The translations under genes and the position numbers were made by a program. The notes beneath the pieces are model-generated. The model had not been told where the DNA came from and did no database searches. It saw only the letters and a program-made list of their open reading frames with translations. This document shows, piece after piece, positions 10,569 to 21,970 of a DNA stretch of 37,858 bases. The stretch covers positions 1 to 37,858 of the forward strand of contig REDX01000138.1 of NCBI GenBank assembly GCA_007695355.1, given 5' to 3'. Origin of the DNA: Planctomycetota bacterium (lineage in GTDB: Bacteria > Planctomycetota > UBA11346). Positions within the stretch are counted from its first letter, which is position 1. Each line of letters opens with the position of its first letter.

Positions 10569-11785
10569 TGCTGAGTTCCCTCCTCGCTTGCTGGTGCTCG
10601 CAATCGTTGGATAGCCTTGACGATATTGGCCTTAGTCGCCTCCAATTCATCGCCGACTAAATTGGTGGTGGCGACTCGGCCCCGACCATCAACGAGAATC
10701 ACCGAGGGAATGGCATCGATATGCCAGCGTGCGGAGAGCTCGCCGTCCCAGCCCAAACCTTCGCCGATAATCGGATGTGATATGCCAAAGCGCGCAACGT
10801 AGGCGGCAATAGCAGGAATGGTATCGCGGGTGTCGAGGCTGACTTCGAGAATCTGCAGGGGTGGAGCTTGGGCGGCGGCCAGGCGCAGGAGCTGTGGCGT
10901 GAGATCCCGCGAGCCCTGCGACCAGGTAGCGGAGAAGTAGACCAGCACGGGCGAACCGCGAAAATCTTCAAGAGCCACCTCGCCGGCCTCCTCGCCGGCC
11001 ACCCCATCAAGTCGCGGCGCTGAGAGCTGCGGCGCCTCTTGTCCCACCAAACCTTGGCTGGCGGTAAACAAGGCATCACGGATGGAGTTTATCGCAGGGT
11101 CATCGTGGTAGCGTTCCAGCCAGGCGCGAATGGCATCCATATCGGCCTCGGCTAGCTCCATGGCATGTAGGCGCAGGGTAAATACCGGCACCCGCTGGGC
11201 AGCGGGGGCCCCGGCCAAAAGCTCCAGGGCGCGGTCCAGGTGATCAAGACTGGGGCCGTGGTCATCGCCGATTTCACCGAAACCGGCAAGGGCGGCGACC
11301 ACGTGGGCACGGGCCCGTACCTCGGCGGCAAATTCGCCGAAATCAGCGAGGGCGGCGAGGGGGTCTGTGGGAACAGCAGCCGGATCGCCATCTGGGCCTT
11401 CTACCAAAGCCTGCCATGCCGCCACCAGGGCAAGGCCGGCGCGCTGCCGCAGATCATCGTCGAGGCTCGGCGCCTCGAGGACGCGCTTTGTCCAGGCGAT
11501 GCCGCGCTGCCCTTGTCCGGCGGCAATCCAGGCCTCGGCGGCGGCCAGCCCAAGGGCCAGCTGATCGGCTGCCGAAAGCCCCAAGTCATCGGCCTGGGAG
11601 GCAGCTTCGTCCACCATCTCTGGCCAAACCGTAGATCCGGGTTCTGCCAGCTCGTCGAGGGGAATGCTTTGTCGCAAGTCCGCGAGCAGATGTTCAACCT
11701 CGCTGGTTACAGCAGAGGAAAGAAAAAGCCCCCAGCCCAGGAGGGTCAGGGACAGCAGCTTGGCGATACGAGGAAAGGCCGGCAT
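10565..11785 (-). CDS. Exported TlpA-like thioredoxin-fold protein lacking the CXXC motif
   Basis: A 406-residue protein with an N-terminal signal peptide (LLSLTLLGWGLFLSSAVTSE, about 10-29), a helical, perhaps TPR-like region (about 30-245) and a C-terminal AhpC/TlpA-type thioredoxin domain (about 247-395). The domain is recognised by ALEDFRGSPVLVYFSATW, EVSLDTRDTIPAIAAY and the cis-proline segment AIPSVILVDGRG (P360). The active site reads W288-S-Q-G-S292: both cysteines of WCxxC are serine, and I see no cysteine in the whole protein, so it cannot do dithiol chemistry. A scaffold or chaperone-like role is possible. The start at 11785 fits the signal peptide; 11878 is an alternative and neither has a good ribosome site. 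It is divergent from kdsB. Confidence 0.8.
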   Translation of the reverse strand: MPAFPRIAKLLSLTLLGWGLFLSSAVTSEVEHLLADLRQSIPLDELAEPGSTVWPEMVDEAASQADDLGLSAADQLALGLAAAEAWIAAGQGQRGIAWTKRVLEAPSLDDDLRQRAGLALVAAWQALVEGPDGDPAAVPTDPLAALADFGEFAAEVRARAHVVAALAGFGEIGDDHGPSLDHLDRALELLAGAPAAQRVPVFTLRLHAMELAEADMDAIRAWLERYHDDPAINSIRDALFTASQGLVGQEAPQLSAPRLDGVAGEEAGEVALEDFRGSPVLVYFSATWSQGSRDLTPQLLRLAAAQAPPLQILEVSLDTRDTIPAIAAYVARFGISHPIIGEGLGWDGELSARWHIDAIPSVILVDGRGRVATTNLVGDELEATKANIVKAIQRLRAPASEEGTQQ

Positions 11786-11914
11786 GGGAGTCTGAGTATG
11801 GGAGTTTTCTTTGAGGTTCCAGAGCCGTCCCCGAAGCCTGAGCTGGCGGCTGTAAGGCTTGGCTGCAGGGGCTCTCATTGACTGGTCCGGGCTGCTCGTA
11901 GGCTCCCCCTGATC

Positions 11915-12670
11915 GTGGTGAGCCCCCCTGTCATCTGTATACCGGCGCGCCTCGCATCGACCCGTCTGCCGCAGAAACTGCTGCTGCGCGAGAGCGGCAC
12001 CCCGCTGCTCATCCATACCTGTCGCCGCGCCGCCCAGGCCTTTGGCGCCGAGGCGGTGCTGGTCTGCGCGGATACTTCTGAGTTGGTGACCGTGGCCCAG
12101 GAATATGGCTTTGCCGCCCGTCTCACCGGCAGCCACCACCAGTCAGGGACCGATCGCATCGCCGAGGCTGCCGCCGTATTATCGGCACCGATCATCGTCA
12201 ATGTTCAAGGCGATGAGCCAGAAATCGATCCCGCTGCCATTCGCCGCGTGGCCGCCCTGCTCGACGAACAGCCGGAAGCGGCCATGGCCACCTTGGCCAC
12301 CCCCGGCAATGCTGCCGACCAGTTGAATCCCAATAGCGTGAAGGTTCTCGTTGATCATGCCGGGCGCGCCCTGATGTTTAGCCGCGCGCCCCTGGTGTGG
12401 GACCGTGATGCAGCTGGGCCAGTACAGCATTGCCTCCGCCATCTCGGCATTTATGCCTACCGGCGCGATATCCTCTTGGGCTACGCAGCCCTACCCTCCA
12501 GCCAGCTTGAGCAGAGCGAAAAGCTGGAGCAGCTACGTGCCCTCGAGGCTGGCCACCGCATTGCCTGTGCGGTGGTGAGCCATGCCGCCGCCGGCATCGA
12601 TAGTCGCGCCGATTACGACGCCTTCCTTGCACGCTTGCGCGCGAGCCCCCCGGACCAAGCGGAGCCTTAA
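11915..12670 (+). CDS. kdsB: 3-deoxy-manno-octulosonate cytidylyltransferase (CMP-KDO synthetase)
   Basis: KdsB activates KDO with CTP to CMP-KDO for the inner core of lipopolysaccharide. The 251-residue product has the family's N-terminal nucleotide-binding motif IPARLASTRLPQKLL, then SGTDRIAEA, NVQGDEPEI with the metal-binding Asp, and a C-terminal LEQLRALEAGHRI that matches KdsB. The start is a GTG at 11915 or 11918; no clear Shine-Dalgarno is visible. It is followed two bases later by pyrG, whose product makes the CTP used here, and the pair is clearly one operon. I recall the same kdsB-pyrG order from Chlamydia. It implies that the organism makes KDO-containing LPS. Confidence 0.93.
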   Translation: MVSPPVICIPARLASTRLPQKLLLRESGTPLLIHTCRRAAQAFGAEAVLVCADTSELVTVAQEYGFAARLTGSHHQSGTDRIAEAAAVLSAPIIVNVQGDEPEIDPAAIRRVAALLDEQPEAAMATLATPGNAADQLNPNSVKVLVDHAGRALMFSRAPLVWDRDAAGPVQHCLRHLGIYAYRRDILLGYAALPSSQLEQSEKLEQLRALEAGHRIACAVVSHAAAGIDSRADYDAFLARLRASPPDQAEP

Positions 12671-12672
12671 TT

Positions 12673-14343
12673 ATGCCCTCAGGATCGAATGCCACCCGTC
12701 GCCCCGGCCCCACCCGTCATATCTTCGTCACTGGCGGCGTGGTGTCCTCTTTGGGCAAGGGCATCACCGCGGCCTCGATTGGCCGATTGTTGATCAATAT
12801 GGGCTATACCGTGCGCATTCAAAAGCTGGATCCCTATTTGAACGTTGATCCCGGGACGATGAATCCTTTTCAGCACGGCGAAGTTTATGTGACCGATGAT
12901 GGCGCCGAGACCGATCTCGACCTCGGTCATTATGAGCGCTTCCTTGGTCAGCCCTGCACCCGTGATTCCACCTATACCTCGGGCCGCATTTACCAAACGG
13001 TGATCAATAATGAGCGCGCCGGTCGTTACAATGGCGGCACGGTACAGGTGGTACCGCACATTACCGACGAGATTAAGCGCGCCATTCGCTCCCTAGTTGA
13101 TGACAACGTGGATGTCTTGATCACCGAAATCGGCGGTACCGTAGGCGATATTGAAGGGCTACCATTTATGGAAGCGGTGCGTCAGTTCCGCCATGAAATG
13201 GGCCGCGATAATGTGGTGCTCTGCCATCTCGCCTATATTCCCTACATTAAAGCCGCCGGCGAGATCAAAACCAAGCCTGCTCAGCACTCGGTGCAAAAGC
13301 TTCGCGAAATCGGTTTGATCCCTGACTTTCTCCTCTGCCGCAGCGAAGAGCGCCTTAATAAAGAGGTCAAAGACAAACTGGCTCTCTTTTGCAATGTCGA
13401 GAAAGAGCACGTGGTAGAGCTCAACGATGTTGCCCACTCGATCTATGAAGTACCGCTTCTGGTACATCGCCAGGGCCTGCACCAGCAATTGGTGCGGCGC
13501 TTGGGATTGCCGGAGCGCGAATGCAGTATGCACGAGTGGGAATTGATGGTGCGCCACATTCGCAGTCCCAAAGCCACCCTGCGCATCGCCCTGGTGGGGA
13601 AATATATTAATCACCAAGATGCCTATAAATCGGTGACCGAAGCCATCGATCACGCCGGTTACGCTCATTTGCTGCGTATCGAATTGCTGCGTATCGAATC
13701 TGATGCTTTGGAAAAGGACCCTGACTGGGCCGCCCGCTTTGACGGGGTGGATGCGGTGGTCGTCCCCGGTGGCTTTGGTAAGCGGGGCTTTGAAGGCATG
13801 CTGAAGGCCATCGAGTTGTGTCGAACCCGCCCCATCCCCTTTCTTGGCCTGTGTCTGGGCATGCAGGCCGCCACCGTGGAATTTGCGCGCAATGTTCTTG
13901 GCCTGGCCGGTGCCAACTCCCACGAAATGGACGAGAAGGCAGCGCATCCGATTATTGTCCTCATGGATGAACAAAAAGAGGTGGTACAATTGGGCGGCAC
14001 CATGCGCCTAGGGTCCTATCCCTGTACCCTTACCCGCAAATCCTCGCGCACCAGCAAGGCTTACGGCGGCGCCGAATTGGTTCATGAACGCCATCGCCAT
14101 CGCCTGGAGTTCAATAACGGCTATCGCAAGCAGTTTGAGGAGGCGGGGCTGCTGTTTACCGGCCTGTATGTGCCTAATCCCGATGAACCGGAGAAAAGTC
14201 TGGTGGAGATTATTGAAATTAAGGATCATCCCTATTTCGTCGCCACCCAGGCCCACCCCGAATTTAAGTCATCGGCGGTAAGCCCCCATCCCCTTTTCAA
14301 GGCGCTGATTGGCGCCGCTTGGAAGGCCCGGCTTTCCTCATAG
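12673..14343 (+). CDS. pyrG: CTP synthase
   Basis: CTP synthase aminates UTP to CTP using glutamine and ATP. The 556-residue product is of normal length. The N-terminal synthase domain opens with HIFVTGGVVSSLGKGITAAS and includes LDPYLNVDPGTMNPFQHGEV and EIGGTVGDIE. The C-terminal glutaminase domain has VVVPGGFGKRG, the nucleophile C394 in GLCLGMQ, and H528/E530 in AHPEFKS. The start has GGAG about eleven bases upstream within the end of kdsB. A short direct repeat of GAATTGCTGCGTATC (13681, next to 13668) duplicates LLRIE in the protein, an unusual small expansion. The genes kdsB, pyrG and perhaps 14367 form an operon. Confidence 0.97.
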   Translation: MPSGSNATRRPGPTRHIFVTGGVVSSLGKGITAASIGRLLINMGYTVRIQKLDPYLNVDPGTMNPFQHGEVYVTDDGAETDLDLGHYERFLGQPCTRDSTYTSGRIYQTVINNERAGRYNGGTVQVVPHITDEIKRAIRSLVDDNVDVLITEIGGTVGDIEGLPFMEAVRQFRHEMGRDNVVLCHLAYIPYIKAAGEIKTKPAQHSVQKLREIGLIPDFLLCRSEERLNKEVKDKLALFCNVEKEHVVELNDVAHSIYEVPLLVHRQGLHQQLVRRLGLPERECSMHEWELMVRHIRSPKATLRIALVGKYINHQDAYKSVTEAIDHAGYAHLLRIELLRIESDALEKDPDWAARFDGVDAVVVPGGFGKRGFEGMLKAIELCRTRPIPFLGLCLGMQAATVEFARNVLGLAGANSHEMDEKAAHPIIVLMDEQKEVVQLGGTMRLGSYPCTLTRKSSRTSKAYGGAELVHERHRHRLEFNNGYRKQFEEAGLLFTGLYVPNPDEPEKSLVEIIEIKDHPYFVATQAHPEFKSSAVSPHPLFKALIGAAWKARLSS

Positions 14344-14366
14344 CATGAGGTCGTGAGGGGGTGACA

Positions 14367-15122
14367 ATGACCCAATCCGATGATGGCCCGAGTAGCAGCG
14401 TTCCGCTGCCGTCTAGCGGCTCCGATGCCGACTCGCTAGCCCCACATGATGCGCTGCCGGTGGCTAGAGCTGGCGGTGCCAATTCCCTGCCGTCGCGCGC
14501 GATGTCCTTTATTGCTTTGGGCATCCTGGCGGTTGGCTTGTTGTTGGCGGTGATAGCCGCCTTTCTCGAACAGCCGGCCTGGTGGCTGCGGCCCCTGGCT
14601 GGCCTTCTGGCCTTGATCGGAGCTTGGCTGCACGGTCGCGGCTGTGGCGATACCCTGCGCTTGGGGCTCATCGTTGCCGGCCTTGGTCTGGCGGCCCTGG
14701 CCGCTGGCAGTGGCTGGTGGTGGCTGGCCTGGGCCGCCGGCGGCGTTGGCGGTGGTTATCTCTGCGCCTGGGGCTATGGCCATGGTCGCCGCGGTTGGTG
14801 GTTTACCTGTGCCCTGGCGGTGGCCCTGCACCTGGGGGCCGGGGCGGCGGGTATGATCCGCATTCTTTCCGGCGATGGCGTCTGGTGGAGTCTCATCCAC
14901 GGCTTGATGACCCTCGGCCTGGGACTGCTTCTTTTGTGGTGGGCGCGGCGTACCAGCGCTGCCCCAACGGAGGAAGGCGAAATGCCGCAGACGGGCTTGC
15001 AGGGTTTTTTGCCGGCTCCGGCGCTGCAGCGCCGTCTGGCACGCCGCGCCGGGCGTATCGCCTTACTTTTGGCCCTTCTGCTGCCCTATCTCGCCCTGGC
15101 CTTGGTGGGGCTGCGAGGCTAA
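14367..15122 (+). CDS. Multipass membrane protein of unknown function
   Basis: A 251-residue protein with a Ser/Asp-rich N-terminus and about seven hydrophobic segments: near 44-66 (ALGILAVGLLLAVIAA), 72-90, 97-117, 120-140, 147-167, 174-194, and a C-terminal one (LLLALLLPYLALALVGL). It is rich in Trp and Gly and has no catalytic motif that I recognise. It begins 23 bases after pyrG with AGGGGG about six bases before the ATG, so it is probably in the kdsB-pyrG operon. A GTG at 14361 is an alternative start. Its role is unknown. Confidence 0.72.
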   Translation: MTQSDDGPSSSVPLPSSGSDADSLAPHDALPVARAGGANSLPSRAMSFIALGILAVGLLLAVIAAFLEQPAWWLRPLAGLLALIGAWLHGRGCGDTLRLGLIVAGLGLAALAAGSGWWWLAWAAGGVGGGYLCAWGYGHGRRGWWFTCALAVALHLGAGAAGMIRILSGDGVWWSLIHGLMTLGLGLLLLWWARRTSAAPTEEGEMPQTGLQGFLPAPALQRRLARRAGRIALLLALLLPYLALALVGLRG

Positions 15123-15321
15123 ACCGCCTGGGGCGGTGACGGCTCTGCGGACGGCCGGAGAAAATTGCCTGGGCTGCGGTTTCCCGCGCCCCTTGCACTG
15201 GGGCTGCTGGGTATTCTCGACCGTCTCCACCCCCGTGCTGGGGAAAATTTTTGCGTTCACCATGGCCTGCCATCCCTATGCTGTCGTCCTTCCTCTACGG
15301 GGGAGATAAGGAGCCCAGTCC

Positions 15322-17856
<2,535 letters not shown>

Positions 17857-17882
17857 CTCTTTTCTTACGGCCAGCAGAGAAC

Positions 17883-17928
17883 AACCAAGAAAGAGCGCCC
17901 CGGTTAAACGGGGCGCTCTTTCTTGGTT
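17883..17928. terminator. Strong bidirectional terminator after gyrA
   Basis: A perfect 20-bp stem (17883-17902 with 17909-17928) closes a 6-base loop GTTAAA. The core is CGCCCCG/CGGGGCG and the outer stem contains A-rich (left) and T-rich (right) arms, so it can terminate gyrA on the plus strand and the H1-like gene on the minus strand, whose stop is 52 bases away. Confidence 0.9.
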
Positions 17929-17979
17929 TCAGTCCCTATCAAGCGCAGCACCTGCTGTCAGGCGCTGGCCGGAATACGA

Positions 17980-18288
17980 CTACTTCTTCTTGGTAACAGT
18001 CTTTTTGGCGGCGGGCTTTTTGCTCACAGGCTTCTTCACCGCAGCTTTCTTTGCTGCAGGCTTTTTCACCGCAGGCTTTTTGACGGCGGTCTTTTTGGCG
18101 GCAACGGCCTTCGCTGGTTTTGCGGCGGCTGGCTTTTTGACCGTGGTTTTGGCGGCGGCCTTGGCTCCTGCTAGGGCCTTCTTTTTGGCGGCGAGGTCTT
18201 CGCGGGCAGCCTTAATGGCAACCTGCAATTTCCCAAGCTTAGCCTTGGCGGTGTCGACGGATTTCTGTGCTTGCAGGACTGAGGGCAT
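17980..18288 (-). CDS. Histone H1-like lysine- and alanine-rich DNA-binding protein
   Basis: A 102-residue protein with two parts. Residues 1-45 form an Ala/Lys/Leu/Gln helix with coiled-coil character (VLQAQKSVDTAKAKLGKLQV), and the rest is an almost pure run of KKPAAKK-like repeats ending in KKK, as in histone H1 tails and bacterial H1-like proteins such as chlamydial Hc1/Hc2. It is probably a nucleoid-binding protein; whether it compacts DNA generally or acts at special sites cannot be told. An excellent ribosome site (AAGGAG, seven bases upstream) fixes the start at 18288. The low-complexity tail makes homology search uncertain. Confidence 0.85.
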   Translation of the reverse strand: MPSVLQAQKSVDTAKAKLGKLQVAIKAAREDLAAKKKALAGAKAAAKTTVKKPAAAKPAKAVAAKKTAVKKPAVKKPAAKKAAVKKPVSKKPAAKKTVTKKK

Positions 18289-18655
18289 TGAATGCTCCTT
18301 AGGGTGGTTAATGGACTGGCCTTTTTCTAATGGCTTTAAGTGTATTTTGCAACCATAACTTATGTTTCCCTCAAGCGGGCAATCTTCTGCTGTGCCACAC
18401 AATCGTAGACGACGTATAGCATAAATTTTTTATCCGTCCCCTGAATCATGGATGTGGTGGCGAAATGGCGGCTTACTTTGCCACCCTAAGAGATGCCGGA
18501 ACCGCTAAATCTTGAAACGCCCTCGCGGACAAGACCAGGGAACTAGGGTGGCTGAAAAACAGAGGGACTTCCAGAAAAACCCTTTGATTAAAAGGTTTTT
18601 CTCGATCGATCAGGTGATGATTGCTTTGATCGGCGTTGCGCCGATGGCAGATGAT
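18289..18655. other. Intergenic region upstream of the H1-like gene
   Basis: This is relatively AT-rich, especially 18318-18435, and probably contains the minus-strand promoter of the H1-like gene; I cannot choose a single -35/-10 pair. I see no tRNA or recognised riboswitch. The plus-strand frame starting at 18512 has no family resemblance and runs into metG on the other strand, so I do not call it. The hairpin at 18573-18602 is listed separately. Confidence 0.5.
18573..18602 (-). terminator. Probable metG terminator
   Basis: AGAAAAACC and GGTTTTTCT form a 9-bp outer stem, extended by TTT/AAA after one C-A mismatch, with a 4-base GATT loop. It lies 54 bases after the metG stop on the minus strand and ends in a T-run on that strand, consistent with rho-independent termination. 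Confidence 0.6.
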
Positions 18656-20713
18656 TTAGTGAATGCGCATGCCGGGTGTTGCACCGGAGTCTGGGCTGAG
18701 CAAGAAAATCTCCTTCCCCCCCGGACCAGCTGCCAATGCCATCGCTTCACTGGTGCCAAATTTCATCTTCCGCGGTGGTAGGTTGGCGATAACAACAACC
18801 TTACGCCCTACCAAATCCGCTGGTTGATAGGCGCTGGCAATGCCCGCGAAGATGCAGCGTTCATCTCCCCCACCCAGGCTCACCTGCAGGCGCAATAACT
18901 TTTTTGACTCTTGAACCGCTTCAGCGTGGAGAATCTCGGCAACCCGCAGATCGATGGCGTTGAACTGTTCGATATCAATGGCTGGGGCCAGGGCTTCGAT
19001 GGGATTCTCGTTGGTGCTGGCGGTACTGGAGGAAACTTTCTCTGTGTTGGGCTTTGGCGCGGTATCTATGCTAGCGGTAGCCGTCTCTTGGATCATCGCC
19101 GCCACCGCTTTCGGATCCACCCGCTGCATGAGATGGCGGAAGGTGCCGACGGTGGCGCCTTCGGCGCTCATTCCCCACTGCGGATGCTCAAGGCCGAAGA
19201 GTTTGGCGCTTTCCTGCAAAAGATCTGGCAAGACTGGCCCCAGCATGAGCACCAACTCCCAGTAGGTAAGCAGGCCTTGGCTGCAGGCGGCGATGAGCTC
19301 TTCGCGCTTGGCCGGATCTTTGGCCAAGGTCCAGGGTTTGGCGTTTTCAATGAATTCATTGGCGGCATCGGCGCAGGCCATGATCTCGCGCATGGCGGCG
19401 GCGAAATTGCCCGATTCATAGAGGGCCGCTACTTGTTCGCGCACCGCCCGGCTGCGCTCTAGGGCGGCTCCGGGGTTGGCCACCTGCAGTTGTTCACCGC
19501 TAATAAAGCGGGCGGTGCGGGAGGCAAGGTTTACCACCTTGCCCACCAGATCGCTATTAATCTTGGCAACAAACTCGTCGAGGTTGAGATCAAGGTCATC
19601 GACGCGATTGGTAAGTTTTGCCGCGTAATAATAACGCAGGTACTGTGGCGAGAGATGTTTCAAATAGGTGCGGGCGGTGACAAAGGTGCCCTTGCTCTTG
19701 GACATCTTTTCGCCGTCGACGGTTAAAAATCCGTGGATGCGCACGGTAGAGGGCAGTTTAAAGCCAGCGGCGTGGAGCATGGCTGGCCAGAACAGGGTGT
19801 GGAAATACTGAATATCCTTGCCAATGAAGTGGTGGATTTCGGTATTGGCATTGGCCTCGCTTTCTGGCCCCCACCAGCGGGCGAAGTCTTCACCCTGGGC
19901 CTGACACCATTCTTTGCAGCTAGCAATGTAGCCGATGGGGGCATCAAACCAAACGTACCAGAAGTTGCCGGGGGCATCAGGGATCTCGAAACCGAAGTAG
20001 GGGGCTGGTCGGGAAACGTCCCAATCGTGCAGGGGCTCGCCGAGAAAATGGCCCTTGAGGTAGTTGGCCACTTCGGGCTGGAGATGATTACCCGACTGGG
20101 TCCAATCCTGGAGGAAGTCATGCAGAGCTTCGATGCGCACAAACAGTTGGTTGCTCATGCGCAGGGCTGGGGTGCTGCCAGAAATGGTGGATACGGGATT
20201 AATGACTTCGGTGGCCGAATAGGTAGCGCCGCAGCGATCGCAGGAATCACCATATTGATCTTCGGCGCCGCATTTGGGACAGCTGCCTTTGACAAAACGA
20301 TCTGCGAGAAAGGTTCCAGCCTCTTCGTCGAAGAGACGGGCGACTTCGCGTTCAATGATTAAGTCACGTTGGCGCAGGCCGGCCCAGATTTGGTGGCACA
20401 GTTGACGATTGGTTTCGCTATTGGTGGAGGAGTAGTGATCGAAAACGATGCCAAAATCAGCAAAGTCACGCTGGTGCGCCTCGCTCATACGGGCAATAAT
20501 GTCAGTTTCGCTGACGCCTTCCTGTTTGGCGCGGATGGTAATCGCCGTGCCATGGGTGTCATCAGCACAGAAATATCGGCAATCATGGCCGCGCAGCTTT
20601 TGGAAGCGAACCCAAATATCGGTTTGTAGATACTCGACCAAATGGCCAATATGGATGTGGCCGTTGGCGTAGGGCAGGGCGCTGGTGACCAAAATACGTC
20701 GTTGCTCGGGCAT
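18656..20713 (-). CDS. metG: Methionyl-tRNA synthetase
   Basis: Attaches methionine to tRNA-Met and initiator tRNA in the cytoplasm. The 685-residue product shows the class I signatures HIGH at 21-24 and KMSKS at 336-340. A zinc knuckle with C145, C148, C158 and C161 lies in the connective domain, as in E. coli-type MetG. After a Ser/Thr-rich linker (about 555-580) the C-terminus is an EMAP-II-like tRNA-binding domain (about 585-685) that mediates dimerisation in E. coli. GAGGAGG lies just before the ATG at 20713. It is divergent from flhB. Confidence 0.97.
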   Translation of the reverse strand: MPEQRRILVTSALPYANGHIHIGHLVEYLQTDIWVRFQKLRGHDCRYFCADDTHGTAITIRAKQEGVSETDIIARMSEAHQRDFADFGIVFDHYSSTNSETNRQLCHQIWAGLRQRDLIIEREVARLFDEEAGTFLADRFVKGSCPKCGAEDQYGDSCDRCGATYSATEVINPVSTISGSTPALRMSNQLFVRIEALHDFLQDWTQSGNHLQPEVANYLKGHFLGEPLHDWDVSRPAPYFGFEIPDAPGNFWYVWFDAPIGYIASCKEWCQAQGEDFARWWGPESEANANTEIHHFIGKDIQYFHTLFWPAMLHAAGFKLPSTVRIHGFLTVDGEKMSKSKGTFVTARTYLKHLSPQYLRYYYAAKLTNRVDDLDLNLDEFVAKINSDLVGKVVNLASRTARFISGEQLQVANPGAALERSRAVREQVAALYESGNFAAAMREIMACADAANEFIENAKPWTLAKDPAKREELIAACSQGLLTYWELVLMLGPVLPDLLQESAKLFGLEHPQWGMSAEGATVGTFRHLMQRVDPKAVAAMIQETATASIDTAPKPNTEKVSSSTASTNENPIEALAPAIDIEQFNAIDLRVAEILHAEAVQESKKLLRLQVSLGGGDERCIFAGIASAYQPADLVGRKVVVIANLPPRKMKFGTSEAMALAAGPGGKEIFLLSPDSGATPGMRIH

Positions 20714-20875
20714 GGTGCCTCCTCACTGGCAGGGTCGGGCGAGCATGGGCCTGAGCCGCAGAGGGCAACCTGCAGGACGCCGGCCCTGTTTTTCTCCGAC
20801 ATTGGCACAGCCTGTGCCACCTTTCATTATCACCACTGGCGATGGGGCTGGGTGTGGTGAATTCAAACGGAGATT

Positions 20876-21970
20876 GTGGTGCCAGAAGACACGTCCGGCG
20901 GTGAAAAGACGGAAGAGGCCACGCCGAAGAAGGCCCGGGATGCCCGCCTGGAAGGTCAAGTCGCCTATTCACAGGAAGTGATGTCGGCATCCCTTTTGTT
21001 GGTCGGCTTTGCGACCCTCTACATGGTTGGCCCGCAACTCTTTCTGGGGATTAAGGAGTCCTTGATCTGGGTGCTTCGCGATGGCATGGTGATGGATTTG
21101 GACACGGTGGCCTTGTGGTACCAAGGGTGGTGGCAGTTTAGAAGCATGGGGCTGTGGTTGGTGGTATTGATGGGGGTGTTGTTTGTGGTCGCGGCGGGGA
21201 TGGGGGCGATGCAGGCTGGTTTGGTCTTTACGGCAAAGCCTTTGGTGCCGAAGTGGAGCAGAATCAATCCCTTAAGCGGTTTGAAGCGGATTTTTGGGAT
21301 GCGCGGTATCATGAAATTCATATTCAGTCTGGCCAAATTAGCGATTATTGCCTCGGTGGCTTGGTACATCGTGAGCGCCATGATCTTTGATGGCCTTGAT
21401 TTGAAAATGGATCTTCGAGAGCGCTTTGCCGAAAAAGTCTGGGTTCTCTTTATCCTTGCCGTACTCCTGGCTTCGACTTTAGCCATTATTGCTGTCTTTG
21501 ATTATTTGTATCAGCGTTGGCAGCATACCAAAGACCAGCGCATGACCAAACATGAGGTAAAGGAAGAATTCAAACAGTCCGAGGGCGACCCGCTGCTTAA
21601 AGCAAAAATTCGCCAGGTGCAGCGGCAAATGGCTCAGTCACGCATGATGCAGGAGGTACCGAAGGCGGATGTGGTAATCACCAACCCCACCCACGTCGCC
21701 GTTGCCCTGCGTTATGACCAGGAAAGCATGCGTGCGCCAGTGGTGGTGGCCAAGGGCTACGATGAGGTTGCCATGCGGATTAAGGCCATCGCCCGCGAGC
21801 ACGACATTGTGATGGTGGAAAACGTGCCCCTGGCGCGGGCCCTGGCCAAGGGTGTCGAGGTGGGCCACCCCATTCCTGGTGATTTTTATCAAGCCGTGGC
21901 TCAGGTGCTTTCCCATGTGTATAAGTTGAAGGGCAAACAACTTCCGGGCTCAAGCAACTCTGCCGCCTAG
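20876..21970 (+). CDS. flhB: FlhB/SctU-type export switch protein
   Basis: An integral membrane component of the flagellar or type III export gate, which switches substrate class after self-cleavage. The 364-residue product has the conserved start GGEKTEEATPKKARDAR, four hydrophobic segments (about 37-60, 92-118, 145-175, 188-212) and the cytoplasmic domain with the NPTH autocleavage motif at 270-273. The linker before it (MTKHEVKEEFKQSEGDP) is family-typical. GTG starts at 20876 or 20879, with GGAG just upstream. The gene is isolated: the neighbours are metG and an FHA gene, not other flagellar genes, so flagellar and type III roles cannot be separated. FlhB is the usual name and the better fit. 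Confidence 0.9.
   Translation: MVPEDTSGGEKTEEATPKKARDARLEGQVAYSQEVMSASLLLVGFATLYMVGPQLFLGIKESLIWVLRDGMVMDLDTVALWYQGWWQFRSMGLWLVVLMGVLFVVAAGMGAMQAGLVFTAKPLVPKWSRINPLSGLKRIFGMRGIMKFIFSLAKLAIIASVAWYIVSAMIFDGLDLKMDLRERFAEKVWVLFILAVLLASTLAIIAVFDYLYQRWQHTKDQRMTKHEVKEEFKQSEGDPLLKAKIRQVQRQMAQSRMMQEVPKADVVITNPTHVAVALRYDQESMRAPVVVAKGYDEVAMRIKAIAREHDIVMVENVPLARALAKGVEVGHPIPGDFYQAVAQVLSHVYKLKGKQLPGSSNSAA

Noticed and set aside
13159-13989. Minus-strand frame of 276 codons opposite pyrG
   Set aside because: It is antisense to strongly conserved CTP synthase sequence, with no recognisable domain.
18512-18781. Plus-strand frame downstream of metG
   Set aside because: It runs antisense into the metG C-terminus, has no family features and crosses the metG terminator.
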